From Antribacter gilvus (GTDB taxonomy: Bacteria > Actinomycetota > Actinomycetes > Actinomycetales > Cellulomonadaceae), in NCBI RefSeq assembly GCF_003946865.1, contig NZ_QXTH01000003.1:310001-374000 (forward strand): a stretch of DNA of 64,000 nucleotides, read 5' to 3'. Under the pieces are notes generated by a model. The model saw only the letters and a program-made list of their open reading frames with translations. It searched no databases and was not told the origin of the DNA. Position 1 is the stretch's first letter. Each line of letters starts with the position of its first letter. Of the stretch, positions 45,058-55,400 are shown piece after piece. The position numbers and the translations under genes were made by a program.

Positions 45058-48000
45058 ATGCCGACAACCGCCGAGGACTTCGTCCATCTCCACGTCCACA
45101 CCGAGTACTCGATGCTCGACGGCGCGGCGAAGATCGGCGAGCTCTTCGACGAGGTGGAGCGCCTGGGTCAGAAGGCGATCGCCACCACGGACCACGGCTA
45201 CATCTTCGGCGCCTACGAGTTCTGGGCCAAGGCGAAGGCCAAGGGCATCAAGCCGATCATCGGCGTCGAGGCGTACGTGACGCCGGGCACCAGCCGGTTC
45301 GACCAGACGCGCGTCCGCTTCGGCCAGCCCGGCCAGGAGAGCGACGACGTGTCGGCGCGCGGTGCCTACACGCACATGACGCTGCTGGCGCGCACCACGG
45401 AGGGCATGCACAACCTCTTCCGCGCCAGCTCCCTGGCCTCGCTCGAGGGCCAGATGGGCAAGTGGCCCCGCATGGACCGGGACCTGCTGCAGCGCTACGG
45501 AGCGGGGCTGACGGCGACGTCGGGCTGCCCGTCGGGCGAGATCCAGACCCGCATGCGGCTGGGCCAGTTCGACGAGGCGGTGCGCGCGGCCGGCGAGCTG
45601 CAGGACATCTTCGGCAAGGAGCACTTCTTCATCGAGCTCATGGACCACGGGCTCGACATCGAGACGCGCGTGACCAAGCAGCTCCTGGAGCTGTCGAAGA
45701 CGATCGGCGCCCCGCTCGTCGCCACGAACGACCTGCACTACGTCCGCGAGGAGGACGCCTCGTCGCAGGAGGCCCTGCTGGCGATCAACTCCGGTTCCAC
45801 GCTGGACGACCCGAACCGGTTCAAGTTCGACGGCACGGGCTACTACGTGAAGTCCGCCGCGCAGATGCGCAAGATCTTCGCCGAGGTGCCGGAGGCGTGC
45901 GACAACACGCTGCTCATCGCGGAGCAGTGCGACGTGGAGTTCAACACGTCGGCCAACTACATGCCGCGCTTCCCCGTCCCCGAGGGCGAGGACGAGACCA
46001 GCTGGTTCATCAAGGAGGTCGAGCGCGGCCTGCACGCCCGCTACCCGGCCGGCATCCCGGACGACGTGCGCAAGCGCGCCGACTACGAGACCCAGATCAT
46101 CATCCAGATGGGGTTCCCGGGGTACTTCCTCGTGGTCGCCGACTTCATCAACTGGGCCAAGGACAACAGGATCCGCGTGGGACCGGGACGTGGCTCCGGC
46201 GCCGGCTCCATGGCCGCCTACGCCATGCGGATCACCGACCTCGACCCGATCCCGCACGGTCTGATCTTCGAGCGGTTCCTCAACCCGGACCGTGTGTCCA
46301 TGCCTGACTTCGACGTCGACTTCGACGAGCGCCGTCGCGGTGAGGTCATCAGGTACGTCACCCAGAAGTACGGCGAGGACCGCGTCGCGCAGATCGTCAC
46401 GTACGGCACCATCAAGGCCAAGCAGGCCCTCAAGGACTCGGCGCGCCTCCTCGGCATGCCCTACGCCATGGGCGAGAAGCTCACCAAGGCCATGCCGCCG
46501 GCCATCATGGGCAAGGACATCTCGCTCGGCGGCATCTTCAACCCCGAGGACAAGCGCTACAACGAGGCGGAGGAGTTCCGCCAGGTCCACAACAGCGACC
46601 CCGAGGCCCAGCGGGTCGTCGAGCTGGCCCGCGGCATCGAGGGCCTGAAGCGCCAGTGGGGCGTCCACGCCGCCGGCGTCATCATGTCCAGCGACCCGCT
46701 GATCGACATCATCCCGATCATGCGGCGCCCGCAGGACGGCGCGGTCATCACGCAGTTCGACTACCCCACGTCCGAGGGCCTCGGCCTCATCAAGATGGAC
46801 TTCCTGGGGCTGCGCAACCTCACGATCCTCGACGACGCGCTCGAGAACATCGTCCTGAACGGCAAGCCGCCCCTCGACCTCGAGGCGCTGGAGCTCGACG
46901 ACGTCGAGACGTACCAGCTCCTCGCCCGCGGTGACACCCTCGGGGTGTTCCAGCTCGACGGCGGCCCCATGCGCTCGCTGCTCCGGCTCATGAAGCCCGA
47001 CAACTTCGAGGACATCTCCGCCGTCCTGGCGCTGTACCGCCCCGGCCCGATGGGCGTGAACTCGCACACGAACTACGCGCTGCGCAAGAACGGCCAGCAG
47101 GAGATCACCCCGATCCACCCGGAGCTCGCCGAGCCGCTCTCCGACATCCTGGACACCACCCACGGCCTCATCGTGTACCAGGAGCAGGTCATGGCCACGG
47201 CCCAGCGGGTCGCCGGCTACACGCTCGGCCAGGCCGACCTGCTGCGTCGCGCCATGGGCAAGAAGAAGAAGTCCGAGCTGGACAAGCAGCAGGAGATCTT
47301 CTTCGGCGGCATGACGGAACGTGGCTTCTCGAAGGAGGCCCAGCGTCAGCTGTGGAACGTCCTCGAGTCGTTCGCCGACTACGCGTTCAACAAGGCGCAC
47401 ACCGCCGCGTACGGCCTCGTGTCCTACTGGACCGCGTACCTCAAGGCGCACTACCCGGGCGAGTACATGGCCGGGCTCCTCACCAGCGTGCGGGACGACA
47501 AGGACAAGTCGGCCCTCTACCTCAACGAGTGCCGCCGCATGGGCATCACGGTGCTCCCGCCGGACGTGAACTCGTCGTCGGCCAACTTCACCGCCGTCGG
47601 CAAGGACATCCGCTTCGGCCTCACCGCGGTGCGGAACGTGGGCAGCAACGTCGTGGACGCGATCGTGGCGAACCGCGAGGAGAAGGGCGACTTCACGTCG
47701 TTCCAGGACTTCCTCGACAAGGTGCCAGCCGTGGTCTGCAACAAGCGCACCATCGAGTCACTGATCAAGGCCGGTGCGTTCGACTCGCTCGGGCACACGC
47801 GGCGCTCGCTGCTCGTCATCCACGAGCAGGCGGTGGACGCGGTGATCAGCGTGAAGCGCAAGGAGGCGGAGGGACAGTTCGACCTTTTCGCCGGCTTCGG
47901 CGGGGGCGACGACGAGCCGGGGCTCAGCTTCTCGATCGACGTGCCCGACCTGCCCGACTGGGAGAAGAAGCAGAAGCTCACGTTCGAGCGCGAGATGCTG

Positions 48001-48594
48001 GGCCTCTATGTCTCCGACCACCCGCTGTCGGGCCTGGAGCACGTGCTGTCCCGGGCGGCCGACACGTCCATCGCGGCGCTCATGGCCGACGAGCACCGGC
48101 CGGACAACTCGGTGGTGACCGTCGCGGGCCTGCTCACGTCGGTGCAGCGCAAGATGAGCAAGAACGGCAACCCCTGGGCGGCCGTCACGATCGAGGACCT
48201 GGAGGGCGCCGTCGAGGTCATGTTCTTCGGCGAGACCTATCTGGCCTACTCGACGGTCCTGGCCGAGGACCAGGTGGTGGTGCTGCGCGGCAAGGTACGC
48301 CGCCGCGACGAGACCATGCAGCTGCAGGCCATGGAGGTGGCGCTGCCCGACATCACCACGACGAACGACTCGCCGCTCGCCGTCACCGTGCCGCACAGCC
48401 GCGCCGTCGAGCCGGTGATCGTGCGGCTCCGCGAGGTGCTGGCCACGCACCCCGGCTCGGCCGAGGTGCACGTGGCGGTCGCCGAGCCGGGCAAGCGCAC
48501 CGTGGTGCGGGCGGCCGACACGCTGCGCGTGGAGAAGTCGCCCGCGTTGTTCGGCGACCTCAAGGCGCTCCTCGGTCAGAACTGCCTGTCGTGA
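45058..48594 (+). CDS. dnaE: DNA polymerase III alpha subunit
   Basis: DnaE1 of 1178 residues, the replicative polymerase. The PHP domain opens with FVHLHVHTEYSMLDGAAKI; polymerase motifs include GPGRGSGAGSMAAYAM, MPDFDVDFDERRRGEVIRY and LYRPGPMGVNSHTNY; tandem helix-hairpin-helix and OB-fold (TVAGLLTSVQRKMSKNGNPW) domains follow. ATG 45058 has TAGACT (45046-45051) 6 nt upstream and no Shine-Dalgarno, so it is probably leaderless. Its stop overlaps the NUDIX gene start. Confidence 0.97.
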   Translation: MPTTAEDFVHLHVHTEYSMLDGAAKIGELFDEVERLGQKAIATTDHGYIFGAYEFWAKAKAKGIKPIIGVEAYVTPGTSRFDQTRVRFGQPGQESDDVSARGAYTHMTLLARTTEGMHNLFRASSLASLEGQMGKWPRMDRDLLQRYGAGLTATSGCPSGEIQTRMRLGQFDEAVRAAGELQDIFGKEHFFIELMDHGLDIETRVTKQLLELSKTIGAPLVATNDLHYVREEDASSQEALLAINSGSTLDDPNRFKFDGTGYYVKSAAQMRKIFAEVPEACDNTLLIAEQCDVEFNTSANYMPRFPVPEGEDETSWFIKEVERGLHARYPAGIPDDVRKRADYETQIIIQMGFPGYFLVVADFINWAKDNRIRVGPGRGSGAGSMAAYAMRITDLDPIPHGLIFERFLNPDRVSMPDFDVDFDERRRGEVIRYVTQKYGEDRVAQIVTYGTIKAKQALKDSARLLGMPYAMGEKLTKAMPPAIMGKDISLGGIFNPEDKRYNEAEEFRQVHNSDPEAQRVVELARGIEGLKRQWGVHAAGVIMSSDPLIDIIPIMRRPQDGAVITQFDYPTSEGLGLIKMDFLGLRNLTILDDALENIVLNGKPPLDLEALELDDVETYQLLARGDTLGVFQLDGGPMRSLLRLMKPDNFEDISAVLALYRPGPMGVNSHTNYALRKNGQQEITPIHPELAEPLSDILDTTHGLIVYQEQVMATAQRVAGYTLGQADLLRRAMGKKKKSELDKQQEIFFGGMTERGFSKEAQRQLWNVLESFADYAFNKAHTAAYGLVSYWTAYLKAHYPGEYMAGLLTSVRDDKDKSALYLNECRRMGITVLPPDVNSSSANFTAVGKDIRFGLTAVRNVGSNVVDAIVANREEKGDFTSFQDFLDKVPAVVCNKRTIESLIKAGAFDSLGHTRRSLLVIHEQAVDAVISVKRKEAEGQFDLFAGFGGGDDEPGLSFSIDVPDLPDWEKKQKLTFEREMLGLYVSDHPLSGLEHVLSRAADTSIAALMADEHRPDNSVVTVAGLLTSVQRKMSKNGNPWAAVTIEDLEGAVEVMFFGETYLAYSTVLAEDQVVVLRGKVRRRDETMQLQAMEVALPDITTTNDSPLAVTVPHSRAVEPVIVRLREVLATHPGSAEVHVAVAEPGKRTVVRAADTLRVEKSPALFGDLKALLGQNCLS

Positions 48595-49085
48595 CGGGGC
48601 GCCCTCCGACGACCGGGCGCGACGTCTCGGCCGACCACCGGTTCCGCGTGGTGCCCGCCGCCTACGTGCTCCTGCGCCGGGAGGGCCAGGTGCTGCTCCA
48701 GCTGCGGCAGGGCACCGGCTACCTGGACGGGCACTGGGCCGCCGCGGCGGCGGGGCACGTCGAGGAGGGCGAGTCCGTGGTGCAGGCCGCCGTGCGGGAG
48801 GCCCGCGAGGAGCTCGGCATCGACGTGGACCCGGCGGACGTGCGCCCGCTCACGGCGATGCATCGCGGCGACCCCACCGGACCGGCCCTGGAGCAGCGTG
48901 TCGACTTCTTCTTCGAGGTGACTCGCTGGTCGGGCACCCCGGAGCTCCAGGAGACCGACAAGGCGGCGGGCCTGGCGTGGTTCTCGTTCGTCGCGCTGCC
49001 CAGCCCCGTGGTGCCGCACGAGCTGGCGGTGCTGCGCGCGCTGCACGACGGGCACGTGCCGCCGGTGATGACGTTCGGCTTCTGA
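48591..49085 (+). CDS. NUDIX hydrolase
   Basis: A 164-residue NUDIX protein. The Nudix box is GHVEEGESVVQAAVREAREELGI, close to consensus (its central EGESVVQAAVREAREELGI part is fully canonical). It hydrolyses a nucleoside diphosphate-linked compound; the substrate is not indicated. GTG 48591 overlaps the dnaE stop (GTGA), so the two are coupled, which would fit a house-cleaning role but proves nothing. It converges on hisD with a 54-bp palindrome between. Confidence 0.9.
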   Translation: MTGRPPTTGRDVSADHRFRVVPAAYVLLRREGQVLLQLRQGTGYLDGHWAAAAAGHVEEGESVVQAAVREAREELGIDVDPADVRPLTAMHRGDPTGPALEQRVDFFFEVTRWSGTPELQETDKAAGLAWFSFVALPSPVVPHELAVLRALHDGHVPPVMTFGF

Positions 49086-49114
49086 CCTCAGCGTCCCCGA
49101 GAACAACCGCCACC

Positions 49115-49168
49115 GAGAACAACATTGCGCAGGCAACCCGGCCGGGTTGCCTGCGCAATGTTGTTCTC
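49115..49168. repeat. 54-bp perfect palindrome between the NUDIX gene and hisD
   Basis: The segment is its own reverse complement over all 54 bases, with no spacer (centre CCCGGCCGGG at 49137-49146). A partial direct copy of its outer sequence, CGAGAACAAC, lies at 49098-49107. It may serve as bidirectional terminator for the convergent genes. Confidence 0.85.
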
Positions 49169-49182
49169 GCGGAGCTACCGGG

Positions 49183-50508
49183 TCAGTGGAAGCGGCCCCG
49201 CACAGCCTCGCCGTGCGCCGGGAGGTCCTCGTCGTTCGCGACCGCCACGATGCCGTCGGCCACCTCGGCCAGCGCCTCGCGCGTGTACTCGATGACCTGC
49301 ACCGACTTGAGGAAGCTGTGCACGCCGAGCCCGCTCGCGAAGTGGGCGGAGCCGCCTGTCGGGAGCACGTGGTTCGAGCCGGCCATGTAGTCGCCGAGCG
49401 ACACGGGCGACCACGGCCCCACGAACACGGCGCCCGCGTTGCGCACCTGTGCGGCCACGGCGGCGGCGTCCTCGGTCTGGATCTCGAGGTGCTCCGCTCC
49501 GTAGGCGTCGACGACCTCGAGGCCGGCAGCGACGTCGTCGACCAGCACGATCGCGGACTGACGCCCGCCGAGCGCCTGCGCCACACGGGTGGTGTGCTTG
49601 GTGGCCGAGGCCAGGTCGACCAGCCGGGCCTCCACGGCGCCCGCCAGCTCGGCCGACGGCGTGACCAGGACCGACGCCGCCAGCGGGTCGTGCTCCGCCT
49701 GGCTGATGAGGTCGAGGGCGACGTGACCGGGGTCGGCCGTGGCGTCGGCGAGGACGGCGATCTCCGTGGGGCCTGCCTCGGCGTCGATGCCCACCACGCC
49801 GCGCACGAGCCGCTTCGCGGTGGCGACGTACACGTTGCCCGGCCCGGTCACCACGTCGACCGGGTCGCAGAGGACCTCGCCGTCCTGCGGCTCGCTGCCC
49901 ACGGCGCCGTAGGCGAACATGGCGATCGCCTGGGCGCCGCCCACGGCGTAGACCTCGTCCACGCCGAGGAGGGCGCACGCCGCGAGGATCGTCGGGTGGG
50001 GCAGGCCGCCGTGGTCCTTCTGCGGCGGGGACGCCACGGCGAGGCCGGGCACGCCCGCCTCCTGCGCCGCGACCACGTTCATGATCACCGACGACGGGTA
50101 CACCGCGAGCCCGCCGGGCACGTACAGGCCCACGCGCTGCACCGGGATCCAGCGCTGGCGCACGACGGCGCCGGGCGCCAGCTCGGTCGAGTGGTCCGCT
50201 GGAAGCTGCGCCGCGTGGACGATGCGCACCCGCCGGATCGCCTCCTCGAGCGCGGCGCGGACCGCCGGGTCGAGCTCGGCCAGCGCGGTGTCGAGGGCGG
50301 CCTTCGGCACGCGGAGGTGCTCGGGGCGCACGCCGTCGAGGCGCTCGGCGAGGGCGCGCAGGGCTGCCGCGCCGCCGGTCCGCACGTCGTGCAGGATCGG
50401 CTCCACCACATGCACAGCCTCGTCGACCCCCAGGTCGGGACGAGGGAGGATGTCGAGCAGGGCGCGGCGCGAGAGGCGCCGCCCGCGGAGATCGATGCGC
50501 TGGATCAC
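49183..50508 (-). CDS. hisD: Histidinol dehydrogenase
   Basis: HisD of 441 residues catalyses the last two NAD-dependent steps of histidine synthesis. Conserved parts: [62 protein letters not shown] (zinc ligand His/Asp region), GAEHLEIQ and [10 protein letters not shown]. The start is GTG 50508. It is inverted relative to hisC and hisB, which lie 12 kb downstream, whereas these three usually form one operon in the actinobacteria. Confidence 0.97.
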   Translation of the reverse strand: MIQRIDLRGRRLSRRALLDILPRPDLGVDEAVHVVEPILHDVRTGGAAALRALAERLDGVRPEHLRVPKAALDTALAELDPAVRAALEEAIRRVRIVHAAQLPADHSTELAPGAVVRQRWIPVQRVGLYVPGGLAVYPSSVIMNVVAAQEAGVPGLAVASPPQKDHGGLPHPTILAACALLGVDEVYAVGGAQAIAMFAYGAVGSEPQDGEVLCDPVDVVTGPGNVYVATAKRLVRGVVGIDAEAGPTEIAVLADATADPGHVALDLISQAEHDPLAASVLVTPSAELAGAVEARLVDLASATKHTTRVAQALGGRQSAIVLVDDVAAGLEVVDAYGAEHLEIQTEDAAAVAAQVRNAGAVFVGPWSPVSLGDYMAGSNHVLPTGGSAHFASGLGVHSFLKSVQVIEYTREALAEVADGIVAVANDEDLPAHGEAVRGRFH

Positions 50509-50599
50509 GCGGCCAGTCTATTTCCCGCCGGGCCGGGCCGGCGGCGACGTCTCACCGGTCCCGGAGCGGGCCCGCCGTGCGCCGGGGGAGAATGAGGTC

Positions 50600-50827
50600 A
50601 TGTCTTCCGTCCCAGAGATCCCGATCCGCTACGACATCATCCGGCTCGGCCAGTTCCTCAAGCTCGCCGACCTCGCCGAGTCCGGCACCCACGCCCGCGA
50701 CCTCGTCGCCGAGGGCGAGGTCAGCGTCAACGGCCAGGTCGAGACAAAGCGCGGACGCCAGCTCGTCCCCGGCGACGTGGTCTCGGTGGCGACGCCGCAG
50801 GGGGTGAGGGCGGCCCAGGTGGGCTGA
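50600..50827 (+). CDS. Small S4-domain RNA-binding protein
   Basis: A 75-residue protein that is essentially one S4 domain (LGQFLKLADLAESG, ARDLVAEGEVSVNGQVETK, RQLVPGDVVSV), similar to the YbcJ/YaaA type. It probably binds structured RNA, perhaps at the ribosome. ATG 50600 has GAGAAT 6 nt upstream, a near-consensus -10 box, and no Shine-Dalgarno, so leaderless translation is likely. It diverges from hisD. Confidence 0.88.
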   Translation: MSSVPEIPIRYDIIRLGQFLKLADLAESGTHARDLVAEGEVSVNGQVETKRGRQLVPGDVVSVATPQGVRAAQVG

Positions 50828-50834
50828 GCGCCGC

Positions 50835-50859
50835 GACGGCGGGCCGCCGGCCCGTCGTC
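50835..50859. terminator. Hairpin between the S4 and PPOX genes
   Basis: An 11-bp stem with one G-T pair (50835-50845, 50849-50859) and a GCC loop lies just after the S4 gene and before the convergent PPOX gene's end. Confidence 0.6.
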
Positions 50860-50898
50860 CGTGGGTCCCGCCGTCCGCGGGCCCCGCAGCCCGCCGGG

Positions 50899-51303
50899 CT
50901 ACGACGCCATGTACGTGGACGCCATGACCTTGTCGGGCGTCAGCCGCAGCACCACCCGCTGCGAGTTCTCGGGCAGCGGGCGGTAGCGGCGCGCATAGCG
51001 CTCGACGGCGGTGGCGATCTCCGCGGGGTCCTCGTTCACCTCGATGGTGCCCTCCAGGGTGATCCAGCGACCGCCCTGCACCTGGCAGATCGCACCCCGC
51101 GCCGGGGTCCCGTCCGGCCGGGGCGCAGCGTTGCGCGCCTTGACCGACTCCCGGTTCGTCGTGATCCGCACCACCCCGTGCTCCGGGTCCCACGTGAACG
51201 CGACCGGCACCACGTGGGGCGAGCCGTCCTCGCGCAGCGTCGTGAGGGTGGCCAGGTGGCGCTCCGTCACGAAGACGAGCTGTTCGGGGTTCAGGCGGAT
51301 CAC
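50899..51303 (-). CDS. PPOX-class F420/FMN-dependent enzyme
   Basis: A 134-residue split-barrel flavin/deazaflavin protein of the PPOX class. The pattern RHLATLTTLREDGSPHVVPVAFTW (strand 1-2 of the barrel, quoted as family motif in parts: ATLTTLREDGSPHVVPV) and RITTNRESVKARNA match probable F420-dependent members. GTG 51303 is chosen over the longer frame because TAGACT lies 8 nt upstream on the minus strand. The substrate is unknown. Confidence 0.87.
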   Translation of the reverse strand: MIRLNPEQLVFVTERHLATLTTLREDGSPHVVPVAFTWDPEHGVVRITTNRESVKARNAAPRPDGTPARGAICQVQGGRWITLEGTIEVNEDPAEIATAVERYARRYRPLPENSQRVVLRLTPDKVMASTYMAS

Positions 51304-51363
51304 GAGCCACGAGTCTAGAGGGCCCGGTGCCCACCGCACCCCTCGGAGGCGCGGCGGGGCCGG

Positions 51364-51921
51364 TCAGCGGCCGTCGTCGGCGACCGGCAGCTCCCGGTAC
51401 ACCGGCAGGTACTCGGCGAACAGCGCGTCCCAGTCGGCCTGCGGCCGCCCGGCCAGGTCGGCGTCGAGCTGGTCGAGGAAGTCGTGCCACCCGGCGCCGT
51501 AGCCGCGCGCGGCAGCCTCCGGCAGCGCCCGGTGCTCGAGCGTGAGCAGAGCGGCGTCACCCTGCCCGACGGCGGACGTGGTCACCTCGACCTCCGACGT
51601 GGCCTGCCCGCCCGGCGCCTCCCAGGTGATCAGCAGCCGGCGCCCCGGCTCGCACTCGACCACCCGGCCCCAGTTGCGGGCCTCGCTCTCCGGGTCGCCG
51701 CCGGTCAGGTCGATGACGAAGTCGCCGCCCGCCCGTAGGTCGCCGGTGAGCTCGCCCATCCACCGGACGACCCGCTCCGGCCGGGTCAGGGCGTCCCACA
51801 GGTCGACCGGGGTGGTGGTGAAGGTGCGCTCGAAGCGGACGGCGAGCGCGGGGCCGCCGTCGGGCAGCGAGCCGCCGGCCGGGGCCAGGCGGCGCAGGGC
51901 GCCGAGGTTGGGGGTGGTCAT
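51364..51921 (-). CDS. SRPBCC / AHSA1-like domain protein
   Basis: A 185-residue START-like protein. FERTFTTTPVDLWDALTRPERVV and the GGDFVIDLTGG and TWEAPGG strands are typical of activator-of-Hsp90 homologue 1-like (SRPBCC) proteins, which enclose a hydrophobic cavity. It is cotranscribed with the ArsR gene before it (ATGA overlap), a very common pairing in actinobacteria, whose physiological role is not known. Confidence 0.9.
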   Translation of the reverse strand: MTTPNLGALRRLAPAGGSLPDGGPALAVRFERTFTTTPVDLWDALTRPERVVRWMGELTGDLRAGGDFVIDLTGGDPESEARNWGRVVECEPGRRLLITWEAPGGQATSEVEVTTSAVGQGDAALLTLEHRALPEAAARGYGAGWHDFLDQLDADLAGRPQADWDALFAEYLPVYRELPVADDGR

Positions 51922-52274
51922 GCGTCCTCCTGGGGGTGGCGCTCGCGGTGACCGCGGGCGATCTCGGTGTCGAGGGCGTCCAGGCGCTGGGTCCAGAAGG
52001 CCGCGACGGAGGCGAGCCAGTCCTGGGTGTCGCGCAGGGCGCCGGGCTGGAGCGCGTACACGCGGCGCTGGGCGTCCGTGCTGCTCGTGACCAGGCCCGA
52101 CTCGCGGAGCACCCGCAGGTGCCGGGAGGTGCCGGGCTGGGAGAGGCCGCGCTCGTCACGCAGCGTGTCGGCAAGCTCGCCGGCGGTGCGGGGACCGTCG
52201 GCGAGGAGCTCGACGACGCGGCGCCGGACGGGATCGCCGAGGGCGTCGAGAGAACGGGCCGCGGTGGAGCTCAT
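51918..52274 (-). CDS. ArsR-family winged-helix repressor
   Basis: A 118-residue ArsR/SmtB-type repressor: LDALGDPVRRRVVELLADGPRTAGELA, then the recognition helix LSQPGTSRHLRVLRESGLV. No metal-binding CxC motif is seen, so it is of the non-metal type that accompanies SRPBCC genes. ATG 52274 is chosen because the 14-bp palindromic operator lies 21 bp upstream; a longer frame would run through it. Confidence 0.92.
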   Translation of the reverse strand: MSSTAARSLDALGDPVRRRVVELLADGPRTAGELADTLRDERGLSQPGTSRHLRVLRESGLVTSSTDAQRRVYALQPGALRDTQDWLASVAAFWTQRLDALDTEIARGHRERHPQEDA

Positions 52275-52294
52275 GGAACGATCGTATGCGTGAG

Positions 52295-52308
52295 GCGTTA
52301 TATAACGC
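52295..52308. promoter_or_regulatory. ArsR operator candidate
   Basis: GCGTTATATAACGC is a perfect 14-bp palindrome, strikingly AT-rich in its centre for this genome, 21 bp before the arsR start. It probably mediates autorepression of the arsR-SRPBCC operon. Confidence 0.82.
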
Positions 52309-52332
52309 AAGCCGTATCTACACTCGCGGGCC

Positions 52333-52375
52333 CGCCGAGACAGCGAGTCTGTCGGACGGGCTGGCTGTCTCGGCG
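52333..52375. repeat. 43-nt hairpin family member 3 (partly degenerate)
   Basis: Outer 12-bp arms are perfect (52333-52344, 52364-52375; CGCCGAGACAGC), and the inner part still pairs if G-T pairs and one mismatch are allowed, around a GTCGGAC centre. Length, outer CGCCGAG/CTCGGCG and centre match the palindromes at 24968 and 26297. Confidence 0.7.
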
Positions 52376-52441
52376 ACGCGGGGCTGGGGCACTCGGCCCG
52401 TCGTCGTACGCCCGGCCCGGACCCTGTGGAACCATGGGGCG

Positions 52442-55400
52442 GTGGTCCTCCCCGCCTCCCCGCCGAGCCTTGACGCGGCTGCCGTGCGCCGCCTGGTCGG
52501 CGCCGCGGCCTACGAGCGCGGGCTGGACTACCAGCGATCGGGCCGTGTCCTCGACTGGACGTGGCGGGCCAGGACGCGCGAGCTCGGCGCGCGGGTGCGG
52601 GGGAGCGGGCGCAGCGTCTACACCTGCCTCGTGACGTTCGACGTGGCGCGCTCCGGCCGGTACGAGGTGATCGCTGCCGACTGCTCGTGCCCCGTCGGGA
52701 CCGACTGCAAGCACGTGGCCGCGACGCTCATCGAGAGCGGCGTGGCGGCGGAGGAGGACCCGGCGGAGGCGGCCGGACACCCGCGCCGCGCCACGTGGCG
52801 CGACGCCCTCGGCCGGGTGACGGCGGGACCCGCTCCCGGAGCGGCGGGCGGCGACCTGACCGCCGGGCTCCGCGTCCGGCTCACGGGCGCGTCGGCGGTG
52901 CTCCCCGGCGCACCCCCGCCGGCGATCGCCGTGCGCCCCGCGCTGCGCACCGGTTCCGCGAGGTGGACCGCGGGGTCCGAGGCGTCGTGGGACCGGCTCC
53001 GCTACGGGTACGGGCTGCCGCTGGGCCCGCAGGTCCGGGAGTGGTTCGCCGAGCTCGCCGACCTGGCCGCGAACCGCGGCGGCCGCTACCGCCTGCCCGC
53101 CTGGGTGGACCTCGAGGACCTCGGGCGCGCCGTCTGGACGCACCTGGAGCAGGCGGCGGACCTGGGGATCGAGCTGGTCGGCGCGGCCAAGGGCGAGACG
53201 GTGCGCCTCGCGCGGCAGGCCGAGGTCGTGGCCGAGGCCTCGTCCACCGGCGACGGCGGGCTCCGTCTCGCGCCCGCGCTGCGGTTCGACGGCGTCCGGG
53301 TCGCGGCGTCGGCCTTCGGGGCGGCGGGCCCGGCCGGGCTCTTCGCCGTTGAGCCGCACGACGGCGGCCAGGTCCTCCTGCTGGGGCCGGTGCGCGGGGC
53401 GCTGACCGTCCCGCAGCGGGAGCTGCTCGCGCTGCCGGAGACCGTGGTCCCGCCCGCGGACGTCCCGGAGTTCCTCGGCGAGGTCTACCCCTCGCTGCGG
53501 CGCCGGGTCGGCGTCCGGTCCGACGGCACGGTCGACCTGCCCGAGCCGCCGCGGCCCGTGCTCGTGGCGCACGTGCGCTACGAGTCGCCGGCCCGGGCGG
53601 GCGTCAGCTGGGAGTGGGAGTACGGCAGCGCTCGGCGCCCCTTCGGGCCCGACGACGCGGACCCGCTGCGCGACCCCGGGCTGGAACGGGCGATCCTCGG
53701 ACGGGTCGAGGACGCGGTGCGGCAGGCCGACGGGTTCGGCGGCTTCGCCGTGGCCGAGGCGCGCGACTTTCTCGGCCTGGCCGCGCTGGACCTCACGCGG
53801 TCGGTCGTGCCGGTCCTGCGCGGGCTGGGCGACGTCCGGGTCGACGCCGAGGACGTCCCCGCCTACGCGGAGCTCGACCAGCGTCCGGTGGTGGGCCTCG
53901 CCGCGGCGGCCACCAACGACCACGACTGGGTCGACCTCCAGCTCTCCGTGCGCGTCGACGGCCGGGAGATCCCGTTCCGGCCGCTCTTCGAGGCCCTGGT
54001 GCGTGGCACCGGCCGGCTGCTGCTCGTCGACGGTTCCTGGATGCGCACCGACCGGCCGGTGTTCGACAAGCTCCGCGACCTGATCGACGAGGCGAAGCGC
54101 CTGAGCGACAACCCGACGACCCTGCGGCTCAGCCGGTATCAGGCAGGGCTGTGGGGAGAGCTGGAGGAGGTCGCCGACGTCGTCGAGCAGTCGGACGCGT
54201 GGCGGCGCTCCGTCGGTGACCTGCTGGCCCTCGTCCGTTCGGGCGAGTCTCCGGGCGACGACCCGCTGACCACGGCCGTGCCGGTGCCGGTGGGGCTCAA
54301 GGCCGAGCTACGGCCCTACCAGCAGCACGGCTTCGAGTGGCTGACGTTCCTCTGGGAGCGAGGGCTCGGCGGGATCCTCGCCGACGACATGGGGCTCGGC
54401 AAGACGGTGGAGACGCTCGCCTTCCTCGCGCACGCGCGCGCCGAGTCACCGGCGGCGAGCCCGTTCCTCGTGGTGGCGCCCGCCTCGGTGGTGAGCAACT
54501 GGGCGGCGGAGGCCGAGCGGTTCACCCCGGACCTTCGGGTGGTGGTCCTGCCCACCACCGCGGCGAAGGCCGGCACCACCGTCGCGGAGGCGGCCGCGGG
54601 GGCCGACGTCGTCGTCACCTCCTACGCGATCTTCCGCCTGGACTTCGAGGCGTTCGCCGACGTCGCGTGGAGCGGGCTCGTGCTCGACGAGGCCCAGTTC
54701 GCGAAGAACCACCAGACCCGGGCCAACGAGTGTGCCCGGCGGCTGCGGGCGCCGTTCAAGGTGGCGATCACCGGCACGCCGCTCGAGAACAACCTCATGG
54801 AGCTGTGGGCGATGCTGGCGATCGTCGCGCCCGGGCTGTTCCCGTCGGCGGGCAGGTTCCGCCTGGAGTACGTCCGGCCGGTCGAGGCCGCCGCCCGTGA
54901 CGCCGCCCTCAGCCCGGGGGCGCGCGACGCGTCGGTGGCCAGGGCGGGAGCCGCGACCCTGGCCAGGCTCAGGCGCCGGGTGCGGCCGCTGCTTCTGCGC
55001 CGCACCAAGGAGCAGGTGGCCCCGGAGCTGCCCGCCCGTCAGGAGCAGGTGCTCCGGGTGACCCTGGACCCGCGGCACCGGCGCGTCTACGACACGCACC
55101 TGCAGCGCGAGCGGTCCCGGATGCTCGGCCTCCTGACCGACTTCGACGCGAACCGGGTCGCCATCTTCCGTGCGCTCACGACCCTGCGGAGGCTGGCCCT
55201 CGACGCCACCCTCGTGGACCCGGTGGCGTACCGGGGGGTGCGCTCCGCCAAGCTCGAGGTGCTGGAGGAGCAGCTGGTCGAGCTCGCCGCCGAGGGGCAC
55301 CGGGCGCTGGTGTTCTCCCAGTTCACGTCGTTCCTCCAGCGGGCTGCGGACCGGTGCCGCCAGGCCGGGCTCGACGTCGAGTACCTTGACGGGTCCACGA

